64,000 bases of DNA from an uncultured Schlesneria sp. (lineage in GTDB: Bacteria; Planctomycetota; Planctomycetia; Planctomycetales; Planctomycetaceae). The notes beneath the pieces are model-generated. The model worked only from the letters and a program-made list of their open reading frames with translations. It made no database searches and was not told the origin of the DNA. A program made the position numbers and the translations under genes. Where the stretch lies: contig CAILLA010000170.1 in assembly GCA_903834925.1 (NCBI GenBank), forward strand, positions 51,378 through 115,377, given 5' to 3'. Shown piece by piece: positions 46,808 through 55,874 of this stretch. Position 1 is the stretch's first letter. Each line of letters starts with the position of its first letter.

Positions 46808-48661
46808 ATGAGTTCCCTATTACTAAACGCCGTTTCTGTTTCCGATCCGCCTGCGCCGGGCGATGCCGAGTTGATCGAGCGATTTATTGTCGCTCGCGAT
46901 CAGTCGGCATTCGCGGAGTTGGTTCGTCGGCACAGTCCTGTTGTGCTTGGTGTCTGCCGCCGGGTCCTGCATGACTCACATGATATTGACGATGTCTTTC
47001 AAGCCGCATTTCTCGTACTTGTTCGCGATGCGGCCCGAGTCCGAAAGCGAAAGTCGCTGGCGAGCTGGTTGTATGGAGTCGCTTACCGATTGTCGCTGAG
47101 GGTTGCTCGACAGAAGAAACGTCGGAGGGAAACATGTCTTGTGGGTGACAAATCGACTGATGATGACACGTTTACAAAATTGGCAGATCGGCACGATCAG
47201 CAGCTTGTTGATACCGAACTAAACGCGCTTCCGGAACGATATCGCCAGCCGCTGGTGCTGAGGTATCTGGCGGGGAAAACACCGAGCGAAATTGCGACCG
47301 AATTATCCATGACAGTCGGAGCCGTGGAAGGGTTGTTGAAACGAGGCAAACATGAGTTGCGCAATCGGCTTTTACAACGAGGGATTACGACGCTGGGAAC
47401 GGTCTTGGCCGCAATTCAGTTGACTCAACAAACCGTTCAAGCTGCTGGAAACGAGTTACTGATCGAATCCACCATCCAGGCGAGTCTCGCCTGGGGTTCA
47501 CAACCAAATATTCCGACGTCCGATCTGATTTCAGATCGGGTACTCGAACTCGCAGGAAAGGAAATCTTCACCATGACGGCAGCGACAAAAACGGCAGTGG
47601 CAGTTGGACTGACTCTCGGCGGACTCGCCATGGGATTGGGAGGAGTCAACGCGTTGGTTGGACTTCCCGGCGGAAAAGCCGAAGCCGGAAACGTCGTGAC
47701 ATCGATCTCCTCCGCCCGTCCGGCACTGAACACTCTTGATTTAGCGACTTTGGCAAATGACGCTGACGAGTCTCCAATAACAGTTGAAACAACTGATGTT
47801 GATCAAGCAGACAATCACGACCGTCAAGCAGCACCTCAGCCTACGCGTGAATTGGCACAAGTGGAACTCGAAGTGAATTTTGTTAAGAACGATTCAAAGC
47901 CAAAAACAGGCCCACGCACAAAATGGGACTTTAAGTCTCGTAGCCCGGTAGTGGAAAGGATTGAAGCGGCCCTGCAGGAAAATGCCGAAGTAAACTTCCA
48001 AGACACGGCACTCAAACAAGCGATCGAATACATTGAGGACGTCCACAAGATTGAGATTATGATCGACGCTCCCGCGTTGGCGGATGCTGGCATCTCTACC
48101 GACCAAAACGTGCATCTCACCATTTCGGGAATCAGTCTTAAAAGTGCATTACGGTTATTGCTTGACCCGTTACAACTTGACTACGTAATCAAGAACGACG
48201 TGATGATAATTACAACAACCGAAAAAGCCGATCAAACTTTTGAAACGCGTGTCTACAACACGGGGCTGATTCCAGACTATACACCAAAAGAATTGATGGA
48301 ACTCATTCTCGCAACCGTTGATCCAGAAGGGTGGAATCTTGCGGCGTCCCTTCGAAGTCTTGTACCGGCGAATCAAACGCCGCCAACAACGGGGGCACCG
48401 ACGTCGAAGAATCGGGCAGCAGACAATCACGAAGCCTCAACCAAAGAAGTTGTGGAAGGAAATTCCACGTCAAACTCAACCGGTGGCCCAACGATGGGCG
48501 GCGGTGGTGGCTTCTTTGGCGACGTATCGATGGGTGTCATTCGTGCCACACCAAAATCGCTGGTGATTCGTCAACGGCAGCGAATTCACGATGAAATCAT
48601 CGAACTGTTGGAGCAATTAAAAGGTCAGGGAACGGAATCAGTCGAAAAGAAGCGTCTGTGA
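46808..48661 (+). CDS. ECF sigma factor with membrane anchor and secretin/TonB N-domain-like extension
   Basis: 617 residues from the ATG at 46808. Sigma region 2 (about 25-100; FAELVRRHSPVVLGVCRRVL, DDVFQAAFLVLVRDA) and region 4 (about 130-195; LPERYRQPLVLRYLAGKTPS) are clear. A hydrophobic segment (AVAVGLTLGGLAMGLGGVNA, around 260-285) is followed by about 330 residues outside the sigma domain. That part includes an STN/secretin N-domain-like stretch (VNFQDTALKQAIEYIEDVHK, LTISGISLKSALRLLLDPLQ). It may sense an envelope signal and release the sigma region. Confidence 0.82.
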   Translation: MSSLLLNAVSVSDPPAPGDAELIERFIVARDQSAFAELVRRHSPVVLGVCRRVLHDSHDIDDVFQAAFLVLVRDAARVRKRKSLASWLYGVAYRLSLRVARQKKRRRETCLVGDKSTDDDTFTKLADRHDQQLVDTELNALPERYRQPLVLRYLAGKTPSEIATELSMTVGAVEGLLKRGKHELRNRLLQRGITTLGTVLAAIQLTQQTVQAAGNELLIESTIQASLAWGSQPNIPTSDLISDRVLELAGKEIFTMTAATKTAVAVGLTLGGLAMGLGGVNALVGLPGGKAEAGNVVTSISSARPALNTLDLATLANDADESPITVETTDVDQADNHDRQAAPQPTRELAQVELEVNFVKNDSKPKTGPRTKWDFKSRSPVVERIEAALQENAEVNFQDTALKQAIEYIEDVHKIEIMIDAPALADAGISTDQNVHLTISGISLKSALRLLLDPLQLDYVIKNDVMIITTTEKADQTFETRVYNTGLIPDYTPKELMELILATVDPEGWNLAASLRSLVPANQTPPTTGAPTSKNRAADNHEASTKEVVEGNSTSNSTGGPTMGGGGGFFGDVSMGVIRATPKSLVIRQRQRIHDEIIELLEQLKGQGTESVEKKRL

Positions 48662-48673
48662 AACAAGAAAATC

Positions 48674-48717
48674 TTCATAGGTCGGACAGGTCTTATAAGA
48701 CCTGTCCGACCTATGAA
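48674..48717. repeat. Perfect 44-bp palindrome (22-bp arms, no loop)
   Basis: The left arm TTCATAGGTCGGACAGGTCT+TA is the exact inverse of the right arm; the centre is TTATAA. It lies 12 bases after the sigma factor stop and 30 bases before the end of the convergent DUF1501 gene. It could terminate both messages or be a cruciform-forming repeat. Confidence 0.85.
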
Positions 48718-48746
48718 TTCAGGCTGGTGACTGCGATCACTTGTCG

Positions 48747-50192
48747 TCACCCCAAAACACCCGGAATCGTCTTCCAGCTTTGGGCGACACCCGTCAATCG
48801 TTCTTGCCGACCATTCGTTTCAAAAAACAGGTCATCAGGCATTAATCCTAACGCGGTCAGAATCGTCGCATGCAGGTTCTTGACGGGTTGCGGCTGGTCG
48901 ACAGCCCGTAGGCCAATTTCGTCAGTCGCACCAATCGCTTGTCCTGACTTCGCGCCACCACCCGCCATCCAGATCGTGAAACCATAGGGGTTATGGTTGC
49001 GCCCGTTATTACCCTGCATCATCGGAGTACGACCGAATTCGCCAGCCCAAACCACCAGCGTCGTATCTAATAGCCCTCGCTGTTTGAGATCAGATAATAA
49101 GGCGGCAATCGGTTGATCTGTTTGAGCCGCATTTCGCTGGTGGTAATCGGTGTTATTGTCATGCCCGTCCCAGCCCAGTTTGTCGACAGCGTTATAAAGC
49201 TGTACGAAGCGAACACCCTTCTCAATTAATCGACGCGACAACAGGCACATTCTTCCGAATAACGCCTTGTTCTTATTCTCGTCGTTAAGTCCGTATGCGT
49301 TCTGAGTCTGCTCCGTCTCTTGAGCCAATTCACCGACGTCGATTGCTTCAGACTGCATTCGATAGGCCAGTTCGTACGAGGCAATTCGACCATCCAGATC
49401 AAGCACACCAGATCGTTGCACCGCATGCTTTCGATTGAGTTGCTGGACGAGATCAAGCGTCGAACGTTGAACACCAGCCAGGTTCGCTGGAGGCTCCAGG
49501 TTCAGAGCCGGAGCACCTTCGTAACGGAACTGAGTCCCTTGAAACGCCGCCGGAAGAAAACCATTGCTCCAGTTGGCCGACCCGCCCAAGCCTCCGACTT
49601 TATACAGCAGGACATAGCCGGGCAGGTTCTGGTTGAGCGAACCAAGACCATACGTCACCCACGATCCCATGCTGGGCTTGCCACTTAAAATTGATCCCGT
49701 ATTCATCAAATAGGTTGCCGGAGCGTGGTTCGAACTGTCGCTATACATTGATCGAACCAGACACAACTCGTCCGCATGTTGAGCCGTGTGTGGCAGTAAA
49801 TCCGAAAACCATAAACCGCTTTCTCCATGCTGAGACCAGTTCCAGGGGCCGGACATCAGCTCGTCCTTGCAGTGATTGAGGACGCCACCAACCTTGTCGT
49901 TGTGCTGCTTGAACGACTCAGGAACCGGTTGACCATTCAGTTTGATCAATTCCGGTTTGTAATCGATCAGGTCAAACGTCGATGGGCCACCGTATTGAAA
50001 CAGGAAGATCACCTGTTTCGCCTTGGGGGTGACGTGCGATAGTCGTTCCACCAATGGATTCAGCGGATCGATTGTTGTCTGTTGCGGCGAAGCTGCACGA
50101 ACTTCATCTGCCAGTAACGCAGCCAGTGCAACACTGCCGAAGCCCCCTCCAGATCGCTGAAGAAAATCTCGTCGATTTATATAGTCAAGTGG
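48747..50192 (-). CDS. DUF1501 family secreted protein
   Basis: About 481 residues from the ATG at 50192. A Tat-type signal (NRRDFLQRSGGG) starts the protein. Family motifs follow: AKQVIFLFQYGGPSTFDLID, YSDSSNHAPATYLMNTGS, MGSWVTYGLGS, WDGHDNNTDYH and VWAGEFGRTPMMQGNNGR. The family looks like an alkaline phosphatase/sulfatase superfamily relative. It follows the DUF1549/1553 gene by 27 bases; this pair is a standard planctomycete operon, often linked to polysaccharide use. Confidence 0.92.
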   Translation of the reverse strand, partial: PLDYINRRDFLQRSGGGFGSVALAALLADEVRAASPQQTTIDPLNPLVERLSHVTPKAKQVIFLFQYGGPSTFDLIDYKPELIKLNGQPVPESFKQHNDKVGGVLNHCKDELMSGPWNWSQHGESGLWFSDLLPHTAQHADELCLVRSMYSDSSNHAPATYLMNTGSILSGKPSMGSWVTYGLGSLNQNLPGYVLLYKVGGLGGSANWSNGFLPAAFQGTQFRYEGAPALNLEPPANLAGVQRSTLDLVQQLNRKHAVQRSGVLDLDGRIASYELAYRMQSEAIDVGELAQETEQTQNAYGLNDENKNKALFGRMCLLSRRLIEKGVRFVQLYNAVDKLGWDGHDNNTDYHQRNAAQTDQPIAALLSDLKQRGLLDTTLVVWAGEFGRTPMMQGNNGRNHNPYGFTIWMAGGGAKSGQAIGATDEIGLRAVDQPQPVKNLHATILTALGLMPDDLFFETNGRQERLTGVAQSWKTIPGVLG

Positions 50193-50219
50193 CATAACAG
50201 TCTCGGACAAACGGAACAA

Positions 50220-52502
50220 TTAATCGATATACATGAACTCATTCAGATTCAGTACGGCTCGGCACAAGTCGCGCAGTGCCAACAATTCCGCTTGATTCTC
50301 GGCACCTTCCATTCGATGTTGATCGGTATGGCGACGGAGTAGATCCAGACAAATCGCTTTTTCTTTCGTGTCGGGTGATCGACTTAGTGCTCGCCGAAAT
50401 AAAGTTTCGACCCGACTTGCTGGATCGACGCCAGCCTCTTCAGCCACTCGTTCTGCGAGGATTAATGCAAAGCGAATCGATTCAGGACTATTGAACAACA
50501 TCAATGCTTGGGGGGCTACGACAGTCGTATCCCGGCGAGCGCACGACACGGTCGTATCGGGAAGATCAAACGCTTGCAGGAACGGAATGGGCATCGCTCG
50601 TTTGCGGGCAAGAAAAACACTGCGGACATCGGTCTCTTCAATCGGGTCCTCGTACCAGCCTTGCATACGTCCCCCATCACCCCCGTCCTTCGCTTCGAGG
50701 ATTCCCGGTTGAGCGTGCAAGAGGTCAATCGGCACATGCGGCCAGCGCGGCTTCCCTGAATCCGTTGTGTTCAATGAGCCCGATACCGAAAGCAAACTAT
50801 CACGTAACGTCTCGGCATCAAGGCGAACCACGTTCTGTCTCCAAAGAAGATGATTCGCAGGATCTTTTTCCTGATATTGATCATTGTCATGCGATCCCGT
50901 ACCACGACGAGCCGCGTCGCTGGTTTGGCGATAGGTCGCCGAACAGACGATCGCACGATGCAGTTTCTTGATCGACCATCCGTCGTTGATAAAGGCGATT
51001 GCGAGCCAATCGAGTAACTCGGGGTTTGTTGGTCTCGCACCACTAAAGCCAAAGTCGTTCGCGGTAGCGACAAGCCCGACTCCAAAGTGATGCTGCCAGA
51101 CGCGGTTGACCAGAGTTCGAGCCGTCCACGGGTTGTCCGATGAGGCAATCCAGTTGGCCAACGCCAGTCTACGGCCCGTTGTATCAGCTCGGGGCGGCTC
51201 GATCACGGCGGGATTTGGGTCAAGTACAGACACAAATCCTGGTAGAACTTCTTCACGCGGCTGCGAAAAGTCACCTTGATAAAACACATGCGTTGCGGGA
51301 GCGTCCGCACCGGAATCAGTCGCTCCCATAGCCATACGGGGCGAGCGCTTCTTCGTTTCGATTTCTGCGAGCGTTTTACTGAGCTCCTCGTATCGAGGCT
51401 GATCCTCGTTCTTGTCCTTATCGAGCTTGGACTGTTCCGCTTTCAGCGGTGCCGCTTCTTCATCGACTTCAGCGTTGTGTTTGCCGATCTCCTCAAGATC
51501 ATCGGCCAATTCAATCACCAGATCGTTTCGAGGAGTCACACCCGCGAAGAACGCCCGTAGGCGAAAATGGTCGGCCTGCGAGAGCGGATCGTACTTATGA
51601 TCATGACATTGACAGCACGAAAAGGTTAACCCCAGAAACGCCGAACCCGTTGTGTTTGCCAGATCTGCCAGTTGCTGGTCCCGATGCCGTACTTCTTCCT
51701 GAAAAATCGGGGCGGTGCTGTCCCATTGGCCCAGTCTCAGGAAACCCGTTGCAATCAACTTGTCGGCTTCGTCAGCATTCTTCGGCGGGCCATTCACAAG
51801 TTCATCCCCCGCAAGTTGTTCTCGTATGAACTGGTCATAGGGTTTGTCCTGATTGAACGAGCGAATGACATAGTCCCGGTACTGCCAGGCCAATGGCCGA
51901 AATTCATCACGTTCAAATCCTTCGGTGTCCGCATAGCGAACAACATCGAGCCAATGTCGTGCCCAGCGCTCGCCATAACGTGGCGAATCCAACAGTCGCT
52001 CCACGAGTTTTTCGTATGCCTTTGGCGATGAATCCTCGACAAAACTTTGTGCTTCGGCGGGTGTTGGAGGCAAACCTGTCAGGTCAAAACTCAGTCGACG
52101 GATCAAGGTCCGTTTGTCTGCCTGAGCCGACGAAGCAATCCCAGCGTCGGTTAATCGTTTCTGGATCAATCGATCGATCGTTTCCAGAACAAGACGCCCC
52201 GCTACATCCGTCGTCTGACTGTTTTCATTGATCGAAATCGATTCGCCGACGGTGGGCCTTTTCAATGACCAGAGATCAAGTCTCTCGCCGTCAAATATTT
52301 TTCGAATTGGGTTGTTCACATCAGTGAATGCGTCGCCCATTCGTTGAGCCAACGGACTGGCATCCCGAGGTTGATCGTCGACGACGGCCTTTTCGTTGGT
52401 TGTTGCATGGCCGTTTCCAAACACGAGCGTCGAAAAAAACACGAGTGCGGCAACAAGTGAAATCGCCGTTTGGGGTCGGAAGAATACCGAAGGTCGCTGC
52501 AT
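50220..52502 (-). CDS. DUF1549/DUF1553 family secreted protein
   Basis: About 760 residues from the ATG at 52502, with a signal peptide (FRPQTAISLVAALVFFSTLV). The DUF1549 part (about 120-330) has LTGLPPTPAEAQSFVED and YGERWARHWLDVVRYADTEG. The DUF1553 part (about 440-760) has RLALANWIASSDNPWTARTL, VNRVWQHHFGVGLV and ALMLFNSPES. A CxxCH-like stretch (SCCQCHDHKYDP) may bind haem. The N-terminal cytochrome domain often fused to such proteins is absent. Confidence 0.92.
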   Translation of the reverse strand: MQRPSVFFRPQTAISLVAALVFFSTLVFGNGHATTNEKAVVDDQPRDASPLAQRMGDAFTDVNNPIRKIFDGERLDLWSLKRPTVGESISINENSQTTDVAGRLVLETIDRLIQKRLTDAGIASSAQADKRTLIRRLSFDLTGLPPTPAEAQSFVEDSSPKAYEKLVERLLDSPRYGERWARHWLDVVRYADTEGFERDEFRPLAWQYRDYVIRSFNQDKPYDQFIREQLAGDELVNGPPKNADEADKLIATGFLRLGQWDSTAPIFQEEVRHRDQQLADLANTTGSAFLGLTFSCCQCHDHKYDPLSQADHFRLRAFFAGVTPRNDLVIELADDLEEIGKHNAEVDEEAAPLKAEQSKLDKDKNEDQPRYEELSKTLAEIETKKRSPRMAMGATDSGADAPATHVFYQGDFSQPREEVLPGFVSVLDPNPAVIEPPRADTTGRRLALANWIASSDNPWTARTLVNRVWQHHFGVGLVATANDFGFSGARPTNPELLDWLAIAFINDGWSIKKLHRAIVCSATYRQTSDAARRGTGSHDNDQYQEKDPANHLLWRQNVVRLDAETLRDSLLSVSGSLNTTDSGKPRWPHVPIDLLHAQPGILEAKDGGDGGRMQGWYEDPIEETDVRSVFLARKRAMPIPFLQAFDLPDTTVSCARRDTTVVAPQALMLFNSPESIRFALILAERVAEEAGVDPASRVETLFRRALSRSPDTKEKAICLDLLRRHTDQHRMEGAENQAELLALRDLCRAVLNLNEFMYID

Positions 52503-52858
52503 CGAACTACAAATCCTCGATTTCAACTCAATCAAATTCAATTCTCGGTCGTCAAGAAAATCCAAATCCGCTCGCTTCCGCTTCGCATTTCAAAATGCTT
52601 CCACTCCACTCTTTTTGCTCTTCCTGGAAATACATCTTCAAACCTGCTCATAAATGGTCAAAGGAAATTGTAACCAATCAAGTTCGAAAATGTCCGTCTC
52701 CATCACAATTTAAAGAATTCAGAGACAGTCGTAATTGACGGCTTCGACTTTGACCGATACGTTTTCTGTGAACAAAAACAATTGCAGTCTCCAGGAAATC
52801 GCGGCAAGCAGGTTGAATGGATTCTTAAGTCAGTTGGGATTCAATCAAAGGACGAAAC

Positions 52859-53004
52859 TTGCATATCCAACCCTATCTGGATTTTAACGGTCGCTGTGAC
52901 GAAGCGATTGAATTTTACCGTGAGGCGCTTGGAGCCAAGCTGAACCTGTTGGCTTGGTTTTTGATCGATTCGGTGTGATGTGGATGATCATGGTGGTGCA
53001 ATAA
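52859..53004 (+). pseudogene. Broken PhnB-like VOC/glyoxalase gene
   Basis: A TTG at 52859 opens HIQPYLDFNGRCDEAIEFYR, then EALGAKLNL, the usual start of PhnB/VOC proteins of about 140 residues. The frame stops at 52978. In the next frame, DRFGVMWMIMVVQ followed by a stop matches the usual C-terminus. The middle of the protein (about 90 residues) is missing and the two ends meet near 52960. So an internal deletion joined the ends out of frame. The rest of the gap 52503-53135 shows no other gene. Confidence 0.8.
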
Positions 53005-53135
53005 CCGTAGCGGAGGCTTCCAGACTCCGTGAAGATTACAGTCGAGCAATGTTTCTATTAGTTTCTTGATTCATGAAGGCATGAATCTTACGGCGGCTGC
53101 CGCCGTGACTTAAAAACCCCATTTGGAAAATTCCT

Positions 53136-54251
53136 ATGGCCCACGTCCGTGTTCTCGTCGGTACGCGTAAAGGGGCGTTTATTCTCACTTCCGATGGAAA
53201 ACGCGAAAAGTGGGAAGTCAACGGCCCCTTTTTCGGCGGTTGGGAAATCTATCACCTGAAAGGTTCGCCCGTTGATCCGAATCGAATCTATGCATCTCAA
53301 TCAAGCGGTTGGTTCGGACAATTGATTCAGCGTTCCAATGATGGCGGAAAAACATGGGAACCGGTCGATAACAAGTTTGTCTATGACGGCGTTCCGGGGA
53401 CTCATCAGTGGTACGATGGGACTCCACATCCCTGGGAATTTAAACGAGTCTGGCATCTCGAACCATCACTATCCGATCCCGATGCGGTGTATGCCGGAGT
53501 CGAAGACGCAGCATTGTTTAAATCCACTGATGGCGGAAAGTCATGGAACGAACTTTCTGGTCTCCGAAAGCATGGAACAGGAGCCAACTGGACCCCTGGG
53601 GCAGGGGGGATGTGCCTGCATACGATACTGATCGACCCGGTCGACCCACGAAGAATCTTCATTGCCATTTCGGCCGCAGGGGCATTTCGAACGGACGACG
53701 GCGGACAGACTTGGAAGCCGATTAATCGCGGACTCAGGTCCAACCATATTCCTGACCCGACTGCCGAAGTCGGCCATTGCGTTCACCGTATTGCCGCACA
53801 CCGATCTCGGCCCAACGTTCTGTTCATGCAGAAGCACTGGGATGTCATGCGCAGTGACGACGCTGGTGACTCGTGGCATGAGGTCAGTGGCAATCTGCCG
53901 ACCGACTTTGGCTTTACGATTGATGTTCATGCTCATGAACCTGAAACGATTTTCGTCGTCCCGATCAAGAGTGACTCCGAACACTATCCACTCGACGGAA
54001 AGCTGCAAGTCTTTCGCAGTCGAACGGGCGGAAACGATTGGGAACCACTATCAAACGGACTGCCGCAAGAAAACTGTTACGTCAACGTATTACGCGACGC
54101 GATGGCTATCGATTCGCTCGATGAATGCGGTGTCTACTTCGGTACAACCGGAGGCCAGGTATATGCTTCAGCCGATTCCGGGGATCATTGGACGCCAATC
54201 GTTCGGGATCTGCCACCCGTGGTCTCAGTCGAGGTCCAGACGTTGCCATGA
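53136..54251 (+). CDS. Sialidase-like (BNR/Asp-box) beta-propeller protein
   Basis: 371 residues, no signal peptide. It begins [20 protein letters not shown] and carries Asp-box repeats of the S-x-DGGKTW type ([54 protein letters not shown]). The repeats lie about 55-60 residues apart. No sialidase catalytic RIP/Glu/Tyr set is evident. It probably folds as a VPS10-like propeller and may bind a partner. Its stop TGA overlaps the ATG of the MoaD/ThiS-like gene by four bases (ATGA). Confidence 0.85.
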   Translation: MAHVRVLVGTRKGAFILTSDGKREKWEVNGPFFGGWEIYHLKGSPVDPNRIYASQSSGWFGQLIQRSNDGGKTWEPVDNKFVYDGVPGTHQWYDGTPHPWEFKRVWHLEPSLSDPDAVYAGVEDAALFKSTDGGKSWNELSGLRKHGTGANWTPGAGGMCLHTILIDPVDPRRIFIAISAAGAFRTDDGGQTWKPINRGLRSNHIPDPTAEVGHCVHRIAAHRSRPNVLFMQKHWDVMRSDDAGDSWHEVSGNLPTDFGFTIDVHAHEPETIFVVPIKSDSEHYPLDGKLQVFRSRTGGNDWEPLSNGLPQENCYVNVLRDAMAIDSLDECGVYFGTTGGQVYASADSGDHWTPIVRDLPPVVSVEVQTLP

Positions 54252-54544
54252 TCCGTATTGTTCTCCCGCCGCATCTAAGAACCCTGGCCAAGGTCGGTAG
54301 CGAGGTAACCGTCGAAGTCGTTGCACCGGCAACACGAAACGCAATCCTCGACAAACTCGAGGCCGACTATCCCATGCTGCGCGGAACGATCCGGGACCAC
54401 GTAACACTCAAGCGAAGACCTTTCCTAAGGTTCTTCGCGTGCAACGAAGATCTTTCGTTTGAGCCAGCGGATGCGCTGCTTCCCGACGCAGTGGTCGCAG
54501 GCGTTGAACCCTTTTTCGTCGTCGGTGCGATTGCGGGAGGTTAA
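54248..54544 (+). CDS. MoaD/ThiS-like small beta-grasp protein
   Basis: 98 residues from the ATG at 54248, inside the stop of the propeller gene. It begins [20 protein letters not shown] and has the beta-grasp pattern ([20 protein letters not shown] then [20 protein letters not shown]). The C-terminus is VVGAIAGG, ending in the Gly-Gly needed for thiocarboxylate or conjugate formation. No MoaE, ThiF/MoeB-like E1 or ThiG is visible in the window. The gene pair suggests the two proteins act together. Confidence 0.85.
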   Translation: MIRIVLPPHLRTLAKVGSEVTVEVVAPATRNAILDKLEADYPMLRGTIRDHVTLKRRPFLRFFACNEDLSFEPADALLPDAVVAGVEPFFVVGAIAGG

Positions 54545-55874
54545 TGATGAAATACGAAGATTTTTGAACAAAAGCAGCGTAGGGTGGGACAAGTCCTCGA
54601 AGTCCCACCAAAACCATCAAAAAAAGTTGGCAAAGTTCCTTTTTTTCAGGCATTTTTACAGGTTTGAAGTAGGCCAGGTTGACCAACTTCACCCGTTCGC
54701 GGCCTTATCTGTTCTCGTTCCCAAGCTCCCGCTTGGGGACGCCCTCTTCGAAGCTCCGCTTCGCGTATGTGTGGCTAGTCACTCCGCAATTGACCGAAGT
54801 CTACGCGCCGAGATCACCCGGAAATTCAAGCGGCATCCTGACTATCTGTGATTTTCTTCGCTTCGTTACCTTCGTACTTCTGTTCAAAATCTTCTCTTCC
54901 GTTCTGCTGTCATCCCGCAGCCGAGAAATTCGGTGTCAAAGTTCGATCGACTTCGACTATTCCTCGTAATTCACAGGCTTTTGGTGGTCATTTCCCCGTT
55001 TTTTGAGGGTGTTCGAATTCGACCGAGTTCGACGCGGTTCGATCAAGTTCGAACTCCGTCATACCTCCCAGACGAGCCGAGCGGTTTCAACTCGCAGACT
55101 CTTCGTCGTTTCCACTCACTACTTACGACTGTCAACTCTCTCGGTGCTTCGCCGTCCCATGGATACTTGTTGAATTTTCCACCCTCCACCAACCACGCTA
55201 AACTCGCCAAGCCAAACAACGAACCGCCACGGATCGCCCCGGCGGCCAAGAACGATCGTGGCTCGGACTGTATGAAATTTGTGTTCCGAATTGTCAAAGA
55301 TCGATTGTTGTTGTTGTTGAGTTTTCGAAAGTCCAGGCGAGCCGTGGATAATCGCGGTAGCAACCCACGCGACCCGGATTCCCGGCTCTGTGTCCGCTCC
55401 AGTAGCGGTTGCAAGACGTTCTCCTTGGCCAGTCTCCTTTCCTCCACGGACTCCGCTGCCGTTAGCTGTCCAGCATTGTTCGCCCGCTTCTCTGGTACAG
55501 TGCAGATTAGCGTAGATTAGTGTTCCCTAAATCTTGGTCTTAAAACGTTTAAGTGCTTGGCTTCCGGGGTTTGGCTCTTGTGACATTAGTGTCCTGTCGG
55601 CGGGCGGATTTCGAAAATGTCGGGATTAGCCGTAGAGGTTGGTTGAAAAGCTTTCCATCCTGGCTTGTCCAGGTGGGAGCAAATTTGGCAACCAGACAAT
55701 CCCCCCTCCCTCTCGCTTTGTTCTTGCTTTCCATCTGGGCAAGCCAAGGTGGAAAGCGTGTTATCCAACCTCTGTACAAGTCCCAAACCCGCACCCGTCG
55801 CCCATCGTGCCGGGCATGACAACGCGCGAACGATTACCCGATTCTTATCCCGTCATGCGACGCGCATGAACCGG
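54545..55874. other. 1.3-kb region without a convincing gene, with repeats
   Basis: Long frames here have low-complexity or shadow-like translations. Visible structure: a hairpin-rich repeat (GTTCCCAAGCTCCCGCTTGGG and CGAAGCTCCGCTTCG) at about 54711-54770; a 10-bp periodic TTCGA series near 55013-55050; and a 140-bp inverted-repeat element at 55634-55773. On the minus strand around 55340-55450 a frame reads VEERRLAKENVLQ, then LLERTQSRES, which faintly recalls the N-terminus of group II intron reverse transcriptases. Confidence 0.55.
55634..55773. repeat. 140-bp element with about 45-bp inverted arms
   Basis: The left arm begins AGAGGTTGG and contains CTTTCCATCCTGGCTTGTCC; the right arm is its near inverse (GGCAAGCCAAGGTGGAAAGC...CCAACCTCT). 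About 50 C/T-rich bases lie between. It has no coding capacity and fits a MITE-like element. Confidence 0.65.

Noticed and set aside
55043..55447. Minus-strand frame of 134 codons
   Set aside because: Low-complexity Asn run and no ribosome site; only a small part recalls an intron reverse transcriptase, so no gene is called.
54933..55520. Plus-strand frame of 195 codons
   Set aside because: Ser/Arg/Leu-rich shadow composition, runs through TTCGA repeats, no start signal.
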